Positions 34,107 to 44,332 of a DNA stretch of 60,000 nucleotides are shown here, in pieces. The stretch spans positions 62,420,386 to 62,480,385 of the forward strand of contig NC_087062.1 in the NCBI RefSeq assembly GCF_963678635.1, written 5' to 3'. Each line of letters begins with the position of its first letter. Within the stretch, counting starts at the first letter, position 1. Source of the stretch: Symsagittifera roscoffensis (taxonomy: Eukaryota; Xenacoelomorpha; Acoela; Convolutidae). The translations under genes and the position numbers were made by a program. The notes under the pieces were generated by a model that saw only the letters and a list, made by a program, of their open reading frames with translations, was not told where the DNA came from and did no database searches.

Positions 34107-34318
34107 TGATAAAATGTTCCTTTGTTACGGTTAATTCTACTTAGTTACAAATAAGATATGTTTAAAAAGTGAATTAATCTCTAAGTTAAAACATTAAAAA
34201 AGTGAGCGGTCATTCTCTCCGTCGGAGAGAATGAAGATAGCAAGGTCAAATCAAGATTAACCAGTTAAGATACTTTAAAGTAATTAGTGAAATGAAACAA
34301 ATGGTAAGAATCACAACA
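34107..34318 (-). repeat. 3' LTR of element 1 (212 bp)
   Basis: On the minus strand it runs from TGTTGTGATTCTTACC to ACATTTTATCA. It is identical to 40,480-40,691. Confidence 0.95.
34211..34233. promoter_or_regulatory. LTR palindrome CATTCTCTCCG-T-CGGAGAGAATG
   Basis: Perfect 11-bp inverted arms around a single base, in the same relative place as the CGAAGTCCA palindrome of element 2. A second copy lies in the 5' LTR at 40,584-40,606. Confidence 0.75.
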
Positions 34319-34613
34319 TTCCCCTTAGTGGGAAAAAATTTAAGTTACTAAGCGCCATGATATCTAACATGTTAACAATCCCTTTTTCTCCCTCTCGAGA
34401 AGTCCAACAAATGAAATTTTAAATACTGCACAGTATAACAAATGTCATTTTGATGCTCCAAAGGAATGACTAAATTATAGAGGATAATAAATTTCCTAAA
34501 TCCGGCGGATTGTAATCCGTAGTTACAGCTAAGTAAGCACTAATTGCGCTTTAGACAAAATACTAGTACAGATTATAAATGACTAAATGTGAGATTTAAA
34601 AATTTGATTGAGT
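34319..34613 (-). other. 3' non-coding region of element 1 with polypurine tract
   Basis: The minus-strand bases directly before the 3' LTR are CCCACTAAGGGGAA. AAGGGGAA matches the GTGGGGAA tract in element 2 and is the likely plus-strand primer. The remaining 280 bp are non-coding. Confidence 0.7.
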
Positions 34614-37600
34614 TTAGCTGTCCCCTTCCATAAATTTTTCCAGCTCGGCGTTGAAAATTTCACTATCTAAGTCGATGTAATTTTCAAAACAGTTCACGGC
34701 ATCTCTCAGAGAATCGTCAGTAGAGGCGATGGAGAATCGATCAGGAGATTGGGTGTAAGCTAGGTCCGGTGTACTGTCTTCCGGTAGTGTGTTGCAAATG
34801 TTGGTCTGATTATCCAAGGGATTCTCTCTGAAAGTTTGTGTGGGGGAGCTCGAGCTGTCATCCTCGTCCAGAGATATAGGATTAATAGCGGAGCCTGGTT
34901 GGTTTTCTAGCTCATCTATAATATCTATGAAATATCGCTTACCATAGAATTTAGGGGGGCCAACATTTCGGCTTGAACGTCTTAAAATAAGTTCGTTACC
35001 GGTGGTATTAATTTCCTTAGGATGTCTATCCTCGCTGGTTCCAATTTCGTCTGAGGAGTCCTCTATTTCGAAAACTGGGAAATCGACCGGTTTTTCTCCC
35101 ACCAATGGTTTTGTCCAATCCGAAGGAATGTTTGGCGGCTCCGTTGTCGTAGCCGTAGAAGGTTCGTCAGGTGAATGTGAGGTAGTTTGAAGTGCTGGTT
35201 TTATACTAATTGGGCATTCCGCTGTGTCCGAGGGTTGAGATTGTTCGTCTAAAATCTCAGGTTTTATATTAGTTTGATATGTTTTAGGGTCTAATGATGA
35301 GGTAGGTTCTTTTTTAAAATTGTCGTTATCTGAAATGAAGCGTTTTCTTATCATTTCTCTACATGGGAAACCTCCCGCAATCCATTCCCAATCGCTAATG
35401 TCCGACGTATCCGACGGAATAAACATTGATTCGTCACCTGCTAGGTATCCAGTATTCGACGTCGAGGCTTTATTTTGGTTCTTCTTCGATTTGTTGCATT
35501 TTGAAGGCTGGTTCGTTCCTCTAGATCTGGTGGTGACCGGGGTGGGCGACACTGTTTGTCTTCCTGACTTAGTGTCTGGTTTCCGCGTCTGTTGTGTCTT
35601 CGATTTGTGTGACTTTCTTGGACCTACTTGTAAATCACCGTTAGAGAAAAAAGGAAAGGAGATAATTCCTTTGAATGAACGAATTGTAGAAGATTTAGAC
35701 TTTGGAATGGCGATGTCCGATTTTCTAATAATTTTTCCGTCGGATAATTCAACCGTGGATTTTGTTGAGTTTATTATTTTCTGACCTAGTTGTTTAAAGA
35801 AGGGATTTCCGTTTATACTTCTGTTAGTTTTCCGTAGTAATTTACCTTTAAACGGACTGTTTAAGGACACTCGGGCTGATTGAGGTTTTGAAGTAGTGGG
35901 AAGGTCTGAATCATAGCCTTTCTCCAATGGTGACTGGTTCTTTTTCGGTATAAGGGAGTCTTTGTATCCGTCCTCTGCCCGATCGTCAGCGTTCCAGTCG
36001 AGGGCCCTTTCTCTGCTTAAGATCAACTTCCCTTTGTCTAAAAATCCACCGGATAAATTATTAGATGCCAATTGCTTCCAGATCGTGTTCGGTTTTCTAT
36101 TAAAGTGTATTTCGAACGGTGAGCATTTAATTTTAGATTGGAAGGAAGATCGTAGATTCCAAATGATTTTCGAAATGGCGGTTTGTAATGTGGGTTTTTG
36201 TTGATCCAGTGACATTGCTAATAATTTGATTTTTACAGTATGAACAAGTTTTTCTACAAGACCGTTAGAACGATGGTCCCCAACTGTACAGAATATTAGT
36301 TTGATATTAAGAGAATTGCAAAAAAATTTAAAATCCTGACTAGTAAAGCAGGATGCGTGGTCGACCCGAATAGATTTTGGAATCCCATGGAGATAAAAAT
36401 AATCTTGAAAAAATTCAATTACTGTGTTTGATGACGTTGAAGATGTAATTTTTGCTGAAGGGAATTTTGAAAAACGGTCTATACACAATAAGATGTATTT
36501 ATTGTTTCCCCAGTTGTTATCTAGTGGGCCGGCAAAATCAAGATTTATTTCCTCATTAGGTTCAAATAAGGTGGGAAGTTCACTAATTTGTGAAGTTGGA
36601 ATGATGCTTTTTATGTTCTTACCGGTTTGCGTGCATTGTGTGCAATTAATCCCGTGGAAGTAAATTTGTCGATATATGTGTGGCCACCAAATGTATTGTG
36701 CCAAGTATTTCATACCGAATTGGCCAGGGTGAGATTCATGTAATGTTTTTAAAACGGCGTTTCTAAGTGTAAACGGAATAACTAGTTTTCCATCCATATA
36801 TAATAGTCCGTCGGATTCATGAAGTTCTTTCGAAAATTGGTGTAGATAACGGGAATTTGCATTGATGTTATCTACTTTTTTCTGTAGAGCTTTAACAATT
36901 GGGTTTAATAATTCATCATCTTCCGTTAATAAAGCGACCAATTTTGCATTGAATAATGTATTTAAATCCAAAGGTCTTTCGGGTAACTTGAGATTTTCTC
37001 GGAGTTTAGTTACTAACTTCTTGTGTTCTGATGAAATTTGAAAATCGATAGAGACCTGTAACCTGGAAGTGGAAGGATTTACTACAATTTGGTTATTTGA
37101 CATATTTACACTATTTATAAGTTTGAGATCCGAAGGATTACTAATTAAGCTACTGTTAAAGATTAAAAAATAGATAAAGGCTGAATTTGATAGGATAATT
37201 TTAGTAAAATCAGTGTTTGAGAAATCCAAAGGAATACATTTAGAATTACAAAGTTCTGTTCTATAATGTTTTTGATTGCAGATTGAAATGGAAGAGCTGA
37301 CGAAATTCAATGCTGTGATTATTACGTGATTTCGTAATTTCATGTAATGGGAATTTTCCGAAATCGAATTAATTGAATTACGTAATGGATTTTCATTATC
37401 CGAAGGATTGAGTGCACTATATATTTTTTTGGTAGTAGCAACTACAAATTCTTCGTCGTAGTGTGATGAGGGAATTGCTTTACCCGAAGGAGTTCTTGAA
37501 ATTAAGTCTGTAAAACCCATATCTTTTCCCGCTAAGTGTTTGATAGTAAAATTGAATGGTAGGAGACGATCTACCCATCTTGTCAATCGGCTATGGTATG

Positions 37601-40451
37601 TTTTGTTTCCGTGATTTGGTGACAAAGCGGAAAGGAGAGCTTTGTGGTCAGTGATAATTTCAAATTCGGAGCCATAGAGATAATTTTTGTAATGTTCAAC
37701 CGCCCATACAACTCCTAATAACTCTAATTCGTTTGTTGAATATTTCGATTCGTGCGGATTTAAAAATCTTGAAGCAAATGACACTGTTTTCCAAACTTTC
37801 TCATGAAGTTGTTCAAGGGATGCACCTAATCCATTATGTGAAGCATCTGTTTTTACTCTCGTGGGCTTTTTTACGTCGAAATGATTGTTTTCGGTAAGAT
37901 TTACTATTTCAGATTTAATCTTGACAAAAGCTTTTGAGTGATCTTCATTCCAAAGGAAAATTGACTTCTTGTTTAAAAGAGGTCTAAGCGGGCTTCCGAG
38001 GGATGCTAGATTTGGTACAAATTTAATGTACTGATTAGTTGACCCGAAGAATGATCTTAATTCTTTTAGATTCTTTGGGGTTGGAATATCTTTGATTGCC
38101 TTGGTTTTATCGAATAATGGGGCGATTCCGGATTTCGATATTTTAAAACCGAGCCATTCAATTTCTTTTTGGAAGAATTTGCACTTCGACCATTTAACTG
38201 CGAAATTGTAAGTGTCTAACGTTGATAAAATTTTGTAAACGATTTTCTTGTGATCGTTAAAACTTCCTTTGGAAGCGACTAATATATCATCGAGGTAGCA
38301 ATTTGTAAAAAGAATGTTTCCCAAAGTTGAGTCCATGACTCTCTGAAACTCGTTTGGCATATCGCCGAGTCCGTAAAAACCCGTTAAAAATTGATAAGTG
38401 CCTGTTATATCTCCGCCGACTAGACTAAAGTTGCATTGGCTGCTAGTAAAATTGTCCAGTGCGAGTTGACTATATGCGTTCTTTAGGTCTAGGTTTGTAA
38501 ACCATACTTCTCCGGCGGAATTGTCCGAAATTTGAGCCGCCACGTTATCAACTAATTCGTGTATATTAGGCATCTGATATTTGTTCTTGTATATTTGTTT
38601 GTTGATGAATTTTGAATCAAGGGCTAACTTTATCGATTTGTCTTTTTTACAAGTAATAACTATCGGACTAATAAATCTGTCCTCGTCACAGTTTTCTAAT
38701 TTTTTGATGTGTCCTTCGGATTTAAGCCTGTATAATTCTGTTTTTACTGAGTCTAGTAAGTGTAAAGGGACCCTCCTGCCTTTTAATTGAATTGGCTTTA
38801 ATGGTTCATGAAAATGTGTTATTTTTGTTTGATTCTTTATTTTTCCAATCCGAAGGAATAGTCGTTTGAAGGTTTTTCCAATCATTTCAATTTCATTATC
38901 TATGTCAAGTGAAGTAACGGAATTGATAGACTTACAAGTTCTCTTGTTGGTGAGTGTTGCGTATTGTTTTTGTGAAACTTCGATTCCGACTTTTGGTAAA
39001 TTGTCGTTTCCCAAGATGTTTCTTTCATGACCTTGAGTTAGAAAGAAGTGGCATTCCTTGTGGGACCATCCATTTGAGAAAATTGGTACAATTACTTTTC
39101 CAGTGATATTTATTGCATTGTTCGTAAATCCACAATAGAGTTCCTTGGTAGCTTTATCCACTGGATATATTTTCACGTAGGGGTCTCGTAGTCTCAACTC
39201 GTGTAACACATTCTGTTTAAGGAAGCTTACAGGGCTTGCTGAATCCACCTGTTTGTTCAGAATTACTTGGTTTTCATTTCCTAAGCCGATATTTAGTAGT
39301 TTCTTCATCTCCTTTCCTTGATCATCGTAGATAGTTGTTACGTTTAATACTGAGTAATCGTCATTATCGCTTTGTCCAGACTCTGACCATGCATTTATTA
39401 CTCCACAGCATTCTCTATTAGCGGTGTCAATATGTACATCTGGTTGTTCCGAAGGATAATGATGATCCGTATTATTTACAATTTGGCTATCCACAATATT
39501 TACATTTTTACGGCGTGATTTACAAAGTCTAGTAAAATGTCCTCGATATTTACAAGTCGTACATGTTGTATCTTTAGCAGGGCAAACCGCTAGATGTCCT
39601 TTTGTAAAACTTCCGCCGCATTTCATACATGTGTTGTTTCTTTCGATGTTTAGGGTGGGTTCTCTTTTTACATTAAAATGATTAAAAGATTTGTTGGAAG
39701 AATATCCGCTGGATTTAAAAGTACTCGTCATCTTTATGTGGTTTGTAATTACTTTTTCATCAATCAGGGCTACGTTTAAGGCTTCTAGTGGCGGTAAGGT
39801 TTCCGTGAGAAGTTTCCGTTGGATATCTGAATTCTTCATGTTATTAATAAAAATATCTCTAATCCATTCGTCTTCTCCTGTGGGAATGTTACATCGTTTT
39901 GCCATTTCAGCCAGTGCCCCCCAGAATTGTTCTAATGATTCTCTGTCCCTCTGTTTTCTGTTTAAGAGTTTGTGTCTTTCGAAGGTTATGTTTGTTTTTC
40001 TCACAAAAGCTGTGGACAAATTGTCCCAAAATTCTTTGAAAGAAATTTGTAGAACTTTGACTCTTGTGAACTTCTGGCCGAATATTTTCTTTCCTTCGTT
40101 TCCAAGGGCTAGATAGAGTATGGATCTTAGTTTTTTGTCCGCCTCTTCCAGTCTCATACCGTTGAATTTCTTGGTTTCTAACTTTATTGAGGCCATTTCT
40201 TCATCATCGAATCTCTTTTGTTCTTGGATATTCCTCTCGATGCGTGATGTTTTTTGAGCGTCGGATTCGTTTTCCGGCGGATTTTCCAATGTTGGGGGAG
40301 GTGGGTGATATCGTTCCGTTGGATTCAAGAGATTTTCGATGTCGATATTCTCTTTTGCGATTATCGCTAGCTGGAATAGATCGCTCCACTCTTCCCAAGG
40401 AATTGGTGGGTCCACTGTGTGGTTCTGCCAAAATGAAGGTATACCTCTCAC
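34614..40451 (-). CDS. Gag-Pol polyprotein of element 1
   Basis: The frame is 1,945 residues counted from a GTG at 40,451, and no in-frame ATG occurs before residue 86. Domains in order: Gag 1-310 with two knuckles (CMKCGGSF..., then C-x2-C-x4-H-x4-C at 297-310); protease VDSAS at 402-406; reverse transcriptase about 555-770 with FTNLDLKNAY and YLDDILVAS (719-727); RNase H with TDAS (868), NELELLG and TDHKALL (935); integrase with an HHCC finger (H1238/H1241 region, C1270, C1273) and D1305, D1364, E1400, so the last two acidic residues are 35 apart; then about 500 residues of basic and acidic Ser/Thr/Pro-rich tail ending EKFMEGDS. The single frame means no Gag/Pol frameshift. The order is Ty3/gypsy. 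There is no envelope gene. Confidence 0.93.
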   Translation of the reverse strand: MRGIPSFWQNHTVDPPIPWEEWSDLFQLAIIAKENIDIENLLNPTERYHPPPPTLENPPENESDAQKTSRIERNIQEQKRFDDEEMASIKLETKKFNGMRLEEADKKLRSILYLALGNEGKKIFGQKFTRVKVLQISFKEFWDNLSTAFVRKTNITFERHKLLNRKQRDRESLEQFWGALAEMAKRCNIPTGEDEWIRDIFINNMKNSDIQRKLLTETLPPLEALNVALIDEKVITNHIKMTSTFKSSGYSSNKSFNHFNVKREPTLNIERNNTCMKCGGSFTKGHLAVCPAKDTTCTTCKYRGHFTRLCKSRRKNVNIVDSQIVNNTDHHYPSEQPDVHIDTANRECCGVINAWSESGQSDNDDYSVLNVTTIYDDQGKEMKKLLNIGLGNENQVILNKQVDSASPVSFLKQNVLHELRLRDPYVKIYPVDKATKELYCGFTNNAINITGKVIVPIFSNGWSHKECHFFLTQGHERNILGNDNLPKVGIEVSQKQYATLTNKRTCKSINSVTSLDIDNEIEMIGKTFKRLFLRIGKIKNQTKITHFHEPLKPIQLKGRRVPLHLLDSVKTELYRLKSEGHIKKLENCDEDRFISPIVITCKKDKSIKLALDSKFINKQIYKNKYQMPNIHELVDNVAAQISDNSAGEVWFTNLDLKNAYSQLALDNFTSSQCNFSLVGGDITGTYQFLTGFYGLGDMPNEFQRVMDSTLGNILFTNCYLDDILVASKGSFNDHKKIVYKILSTLDTYNFAVKWSKCKFFQKEIEWLGFKISKSGIAPLFDKTKAIKDIPTPKNLKELRSFFGSTNQYIKFVPNLASLGSPLRPLLNKKSIFLWNEDHSKAFVKIKSEIVNLTENNHFDVKKPTRVKTDASHNGLGASLEQLHEKVWKTVSFASRFLNPHESKYSTNELELLGVVWAVEHYKNYLYGSEFEIITDHKALLSALSPNHGNKTYHSRLTRWVDRLLPFNFTIKHLAGKDMGFTDLISRTPSGKAIPSSHYDEEFVVATTKKIYSALNPSDNENPLRNSINSISENSHYMKLRNHVIITALNFVSSSISICNQKHYRTELCNSKCIPLDFSNTDFTKIILSNSAFIYFLIFNSSLISNPSDLKLINSVNMSNNQIVVNPSTSRLQVSIDFQISSEHKKLVTKLRENLKLPERPLDLNTLFNAKLVALLTEDDELLNPIVKALQKKVDNINANSRYLHQFSKELHESDGLLYMDGKLVIPFTLRNAVLKTLHESHPGQFGMKYLAQYIWWPHIYRQIYFHGINCTQCTQTGKNIKSIIPTSQISELPTLFEPNEEINLDFAGPLDNNWGNNKYILLCIDRFSKFPSAKITSSTSSNTVIEFFQDYFYLHGIPKSIRVDHASCFTSQDFKFFCNSLNIKLIFCTVGDHRSNGLVEKLVHTVKIKLLAMSLDQQKPTLQTAISKIIWNLRSSFQSKIKCSPFEIHFNRKPNTIWKQLASNNLSGGFLDKGKLILSRERALDWNADDRAEDGYKDSLIPKKNQSPLEKGYDSDLPTTSKPQSARVSLNSPFKGKLLRKTNRSINGNPFFKQLGQKIINSTKSTVELSDGKIIRKSDIAIPKSKSSTIRSFKGIISFPFFSNGDLQVGPRKSHKSKTQQTRKPDTKSGRQTVSPTPVTTRSRGTNQPSKCNKSKKNQNKASTSNTGYLAGDESMFIPSDTSDISDWEWIAGGFPCREMIRKRFISDNDNFKKEPTSSLDPKTYQTNIKPEILDEQSQPSDTAECPISIKPALQTTSHSPDEPSTATTTEPPNIPSDWTKPLVGEKPVDFPVFEIEDSSDEIGTSEDRHPKEINTTGNELILRRSSRNVGPPKFYGKRYFIDIIDELENQPGSAINPISLDEDDSSSSPTQTFRENPLDNQTNICNTLPEDSTPDLAYTQSPDRFSIASTDDSLRDAVNCFENYIDLDSEIFNAELEKFMEGDS

Positions 40452-40479
40452 GTTTGATTCGAACCTGCTGGCTGCGCCA
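40448..40479 (-). promoter_or_regulatory. Primer-binding site of element 1, tRNA-Ser-like
   Basis: TGGCGCAGCCAGCAGG and TTCGAA follow the LTR on the minus strand, close to the complement expected for a tRNA-Ser 3' end. With the last LTR base the site forms an ATG (40,480-40,478), but that frame meets TGA after ten codons, while the gag frame lacks an ATG here. Confidence 0.6.
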
Positions 40480-40691
40480 TGATAAAATGTTCCTTTGTTA
40501 CGGTTAATTCTACTTAGTTACAAATAAGATATGTTTAAAAAGTGAATTAATCTCTAAGTTAAAACATTAAAAAAGTGAGCGGTCATTCTCTCCGTCGGAG
40601 AGAATGAAGATAGCAAGGTCAAATCAAGATTAACCAGTTAAGATACTTTAAAGTAATTAGTGAAATGAAACAAATGGTAAGAATCACAACA
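40480..40691 (-). repeat. 5' LTR of element 1 (212 bp)
   Basis: Identical to 34,107-34,318. Its palindrome lies at 40,584-40,606. The gag frame stays open about 18 codons into this LTR without an ATG. Confidence 0.95.
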
Positions 40692-40696
40692 CGGTT
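40692..40696. repeat. Target-site duplication CGGTT (right)
   Basis: Same as 34,102-34,106. Confidence 0.92.
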
Positions 40697-41540
40697 GCTG
40701 TGCAAGAAGCAACAAATGTTCCAATCATATTCTAAGAAAAATACATGATATTTTCCTCTTTTTTTTCAAGTTAGTGACGTTTTTGTGTGTGGTGTGATCT
40801 GAGCATCTGACGACGAAAGCCTATCATTTAGACAATGTCGACATATTTTACATTCACAGTAGAACAGGCAAAATGAGCCTTGATTTTGTCAAAAATCACA
40901 AAACGAATTGTTAAAAAAAAATTGAAAAAATGTTTGAAGTTCCTAGCAGATAGTTTATTTGAATTGTTAAGTTTAAATTCTAATACAGCCCTGAAAACAA
41001 TTTAAAAAAAACTGCTAAAGTGAAACCTAACTTTCATGGCTTATCCTTCTATAAGAAATCGGGTCAGCTCGCTTGCTTTACTCGCTCGAAAATGATCAAG
41101 AACTGTTTTTCTCAACCAACCAGTTTGAAACTAGTTTTTCTCAACACTGGGACAACATTTTTGAAAATTTTTAATTTTGTTCTAATCAGCGCTAAAAGGG
41201 CTTAAAATTGATATACCACTCTTGACATTTCATTGGTTATTAGTGGTCACCTTTCTTGGTTAAAAAGTTAAAAAGTGAAATAAGCTTTCTGGCTCACTTT
41301 TTGCTTGAAAGTAGACAAAAAAGCAAAAATGTGAAAAACATTTGCTAGCTTGCTTTACTCGCTCGAAATTGTTTTTAATCTCAAAAACTTCAAAACCAGT
41401 GTTTCTCGACACTTCGACAATGTGTGAGCCCATTCTGATGAATAGCTGTGGTACCCGATTTTGCGTGGAGAACAGAAAAAAACTAAAACATATCCGAAAA
41501 AATTGTTCCTCCACATTTTTCAAATAGTTAGAGCAAATAC
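40692..41540. repeat. RepA copy interrupted by element 1, plus a partial second copy
   Basis: CGGTTGCTGTGCAAGAAGCA, then ATGTTCCAATCATATTCT, a T-rich run, GTGTGATCTGAGCATCTGAC and TTAGACAATG repeat the RepA order seen at 14.85 and 15.38 kb. GCTTGCTTTACTCGCTCGAAA occurs at 41,069 and again at 41,349, so a second partial copy follows. The end block ATTTTGCGTGG is at 41,460. Confidence 0.6.
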
Positions 41541-42839
41541 TGAATCAAGGTAAAGTAACATATTGAAGTGTTTAGATACATAATGACAAAAACTTGATTA
41601 GATTTTCGTGAGGATAAGATGAATAAAAGCATCACAATCAACTGTAATCTTTCAACAGTAAAAAATCTGTGAGATCGCGCTCGCACTTAACTTCAGCACT
41701 AAGAATTCACTGGTCGCTAATCCAATAAAATAAATGGATTTATTTTAGGCTGATCATATTGCCCTCCTTGGGAAAAAATTGAAATACTCTCAAAAACTTT
41801 GAGTAAGTTTTGAGTTTTTAATTTCTTCATTACACTCAGTTTAGGTTTTAAAAACAGGTTCACATAATTTTTCAGTGCTAATTTTGCTTCCAACTACAGA
41901 CGTTTCCTCATCAATGATAAAAATTTTCCAAAAGATATGGATACCGCACTAAAAGCTGTATACAAATCTCCTTTTGCGGAGTTGAACGCAATAATTACCC
42001 TCTTGATCCTGCCTCTTCTACTTAGTTGAACACATGTCGGAACGGGATGCCATAGAACCTAGTCTCCCTTTTGGTTCTACTTGAGCTTCTCAATAAACTG
42101 GAGATGTATGATTTGGCGTCCTCTTTTGGTAGCATGTCTTTCAATTTCTGCGTTCCTGCTTCTTCCTGCGTTTTGGTTTGTTGCCTCTGACAGTTAAATA
42201 AACTGTTGCGCTCATTTTTGCTTGCGGATAAAACTTGGCTGAGAAATTGGTAGGCTTTCTATTGTTGTGTCATTGGCTTGGGTACTGCAATCGTTTGTCA
42301 GACGACAAGGAATCAGAATTGTCCACTGTCTGCCTTGATATCTATCCTTACAGATTTCAAAATCGTAAAAATCCAGTCCGATGTTTTCTGGTATACAACA
42401 ATTGTGTTAGGTGAATGAATAATATCGTGTTCGAGATTACTTTAAGATTTGAGACGACTTGTCTGCTGCTTCCAACCAACTCTAAACCTCATCGTGCCCT
42501 TGCTTAGATCGTTTCTCAACGGTGGATGCCAACAACCGGTATCAATCTGTGAAACTTTTGAAGAACCAATCTGCTTTTTCACCTCGATTGACCATTTCCG
42601 ATATCTTTTGCGAGTCCGATCATTCTATCATTTGCTCTACTGTTAGCTTGTTATTTTCAAAGTTCTCATGATCTAAACTATTTTAAAGTCTATCTGCTCA
42701 AAGTGAGGAAAAATCGATAAGTTTCCTTTCAAAACAAAAATTTCCGACCAAGTTGACAAAAAGGCATATCTTTCAGAAATGTGTGCTAAGGGGTCCGAAT
42801 ATCTTCGTTAGTACGTTAAATTACAAATTGAATATCGGT
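41541..42839. other. Mostly non-coding stretch, probable retroelement debris
   Basis: No intact frame. A minus-strand stretch near 42,030-42,150 reads like a short coding remnant (LLRSSSRTKRETRFYG), which may be the 3' continuation of the decayed pol at 42,840-43,520. I cannot assign the rest. Confidence 0.35.
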
Positions 42840-43520
42840 GAAAATTGATTCCATTTGCATCGCTTCTAATTTTTTTAACTGCCTGGATACGAACTTAGCC
42901 TCAATCACACTTGTCTTCAACTGGACAAACCATCTGTTCAATTCCAATCTTCTTACAAAGTTCGTTTATAGCAATTTGCAAACCTGAACTTTGATAGGAA
43001 CGCATTGAATCAGGCGTACTATGCTAATGAATATATCTTTTTAAGAATTTGTTAATTTGTTTGCTCATGGTTGTTTTGGTAATCAAAACTAAAGGATAAT
43101 TTCAATTACGGTCTATGGCTGAAAAAATGTAAATTTTACTGCCTAGTTATTCCATTATAAGCAGATAAACTCTATGTATTTCTTTATCTGGCGCATTGAA
43201 CTATGGTAGGAAATTAGATGAATTGGATGATTTCAAATTTTCGATATTCTTACCAAATTCTGAATATCAACGGTAATTTTGACAAATTAATATAACTTCA
43301 CGGTGCATTCGTAGCCACCAAATACAGACTGCAGCGTCAATTTTCGCTTCCTGGCGTGGTTGTTTTTGGCGGAATTGATGGAAAACCGTTTTCGGCAGTC
43401 AAAAACGTAATGTTTTTTGTTTGTCAATAACGACACAATCATTGATGACTGAGAAATAGTCCTGAAACTGGCTATTAGCGGCTAAAATACTTTTCTTCAA
43501 CAGCCCTAACTGGGATTCTT
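42840..43520 (-). pseudogene. Decayed Ty3/gypsy-type integrase
   Basis: On the minus strand, pieces in order and in several frames resemble a gypsy integrase. There is an N-terminal finger region (VVIDKQKTL, VFHQF, IWWLRMHREV, LICQNY) near 43,270-43,450, a core start (IYIFSAIDRN) near 43,120, and SMRSYQSSG followed by AINELCKKIGIEQM near 42,940-43,010, where functional integrases have the second catalytic Asp (SDxGxEF). Stops and shifts are frequent and the second Asp motif is corrupted. It has the same orientation as the large element to its right and may be the DNA into which that element inserted. Confidence 0.5.
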
Positions 43521-43839
43521 CTGTAAATAGCTCATTCTACATTTTTGCGTCAAGCAAATTCAATAAACCTGCAGTAGAAACTGACTTGTTTATCACACAA
43601 TTGGCGTAATTCTCGTGACCAACATGTTCATTTCATTTACCATAATATCGATACTGGATGTTTCTGCTGACCTCTTTGATTTAAATTTGACCAAATTGTT
43701 AGCGTTATTATTTTTGAGGCTAGTCGCTTATGCCACTTAACTCTTGTCCGCCTAATTTGCTGGTTTTTTTCATGTGTTTCGGTGCGCTGCAATCTACTCC
43801 GGCTACCACTTGTTTCCGCAACTGCCTATTGATATGTCC

Positions 43840-44332
43840 TGAGTTAGGACCGAGTTGGTTAACTCATAGAGTAATTTCGGATAGGGTACACCGTCTGCTC
43901 GTCACGCTATCTTATTTTCGGCCGGATAGATTCGTGCAACTTCTTAGTCTAATACCGATCCTAATCTTACTCTTATACTATCTAGTCTCAGGTTGTTTAA
44001 CTAGTCTCTGCTAGGCTCAATAGATCTAGGGTATACTGGTTTATTGCGGCTGCTGAAGTGCTCGGGAGAGTCCAACTAATTTCTAAGTTAAATTCAAATC
44101 TCTCTGGTGCTGAAATTACAAGTAACTTCAGCACTTACAAATAAGTGGGTTGTTAGTTAGATGGATCATGATTGGTTAATATTAAATACTTTACATTGGT
44201 AAAATATCTAAATTATCCAATCATAAAATGTAGTTTAGATCAGGTTCCACCCATCCGGGTTTTACAGAATTTTTTAGAATAGTTCTTCTGCAATTCGAAG
44301 GATGGATGATGGACGTTGGTGTTTGGCGAACA
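43840..44332 (-). repeat. 3' LTR of element 3 (left end firm, right end provisional)
   Basis: The first 346 bp are identical to 59,040-59,385. Reading minus, the LTR ends in CCTAACTCA at 43,840. Its 5' end cannot be set by comparison because the other copy is truncated. TGTTCGCC at 44,332, preceded on the minus strand by the purine-rich AAAGAGGAAACAGAAGAAAT, is a plausible boundary with polypurine tract, giving about 493 bp. Confidence 0.6.
44107..44134. promoter_or_regulatory. LTR hairpin GTGCTGAA...TTCAGCAC
   Basis: Eight-base perfect inverted arms with a 12-base loop. It is present in both LTR copies (also 59,307-59,334). Confidence 0.55.

Larger units (their letters stand above)
34107..40691 (-). 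mobile_element. Ty3/gypsy LTR retrotransposon, young and nearly intact (element 1)
   Basis: The element is 6,585 bp with two 212-bp LTRs that I find identical base for base, and a CGGTT target duplication. One 1,945-codon frame covers gag, protease, reverse transcriptase, RNase H, integrase and a C-terminal tail without interruption. Identical LTRs mean a very recent insertion or gene conversion. It sits in a copy of RepA, in the presumed intron of the minus-strand host gene and in the same orientation as that gene. The only visible defect is at the gag start, where the start codon at the LTR/primer-site junction is out of frame. It may be mobile or mobilised in trans. Confidence 0.95.
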
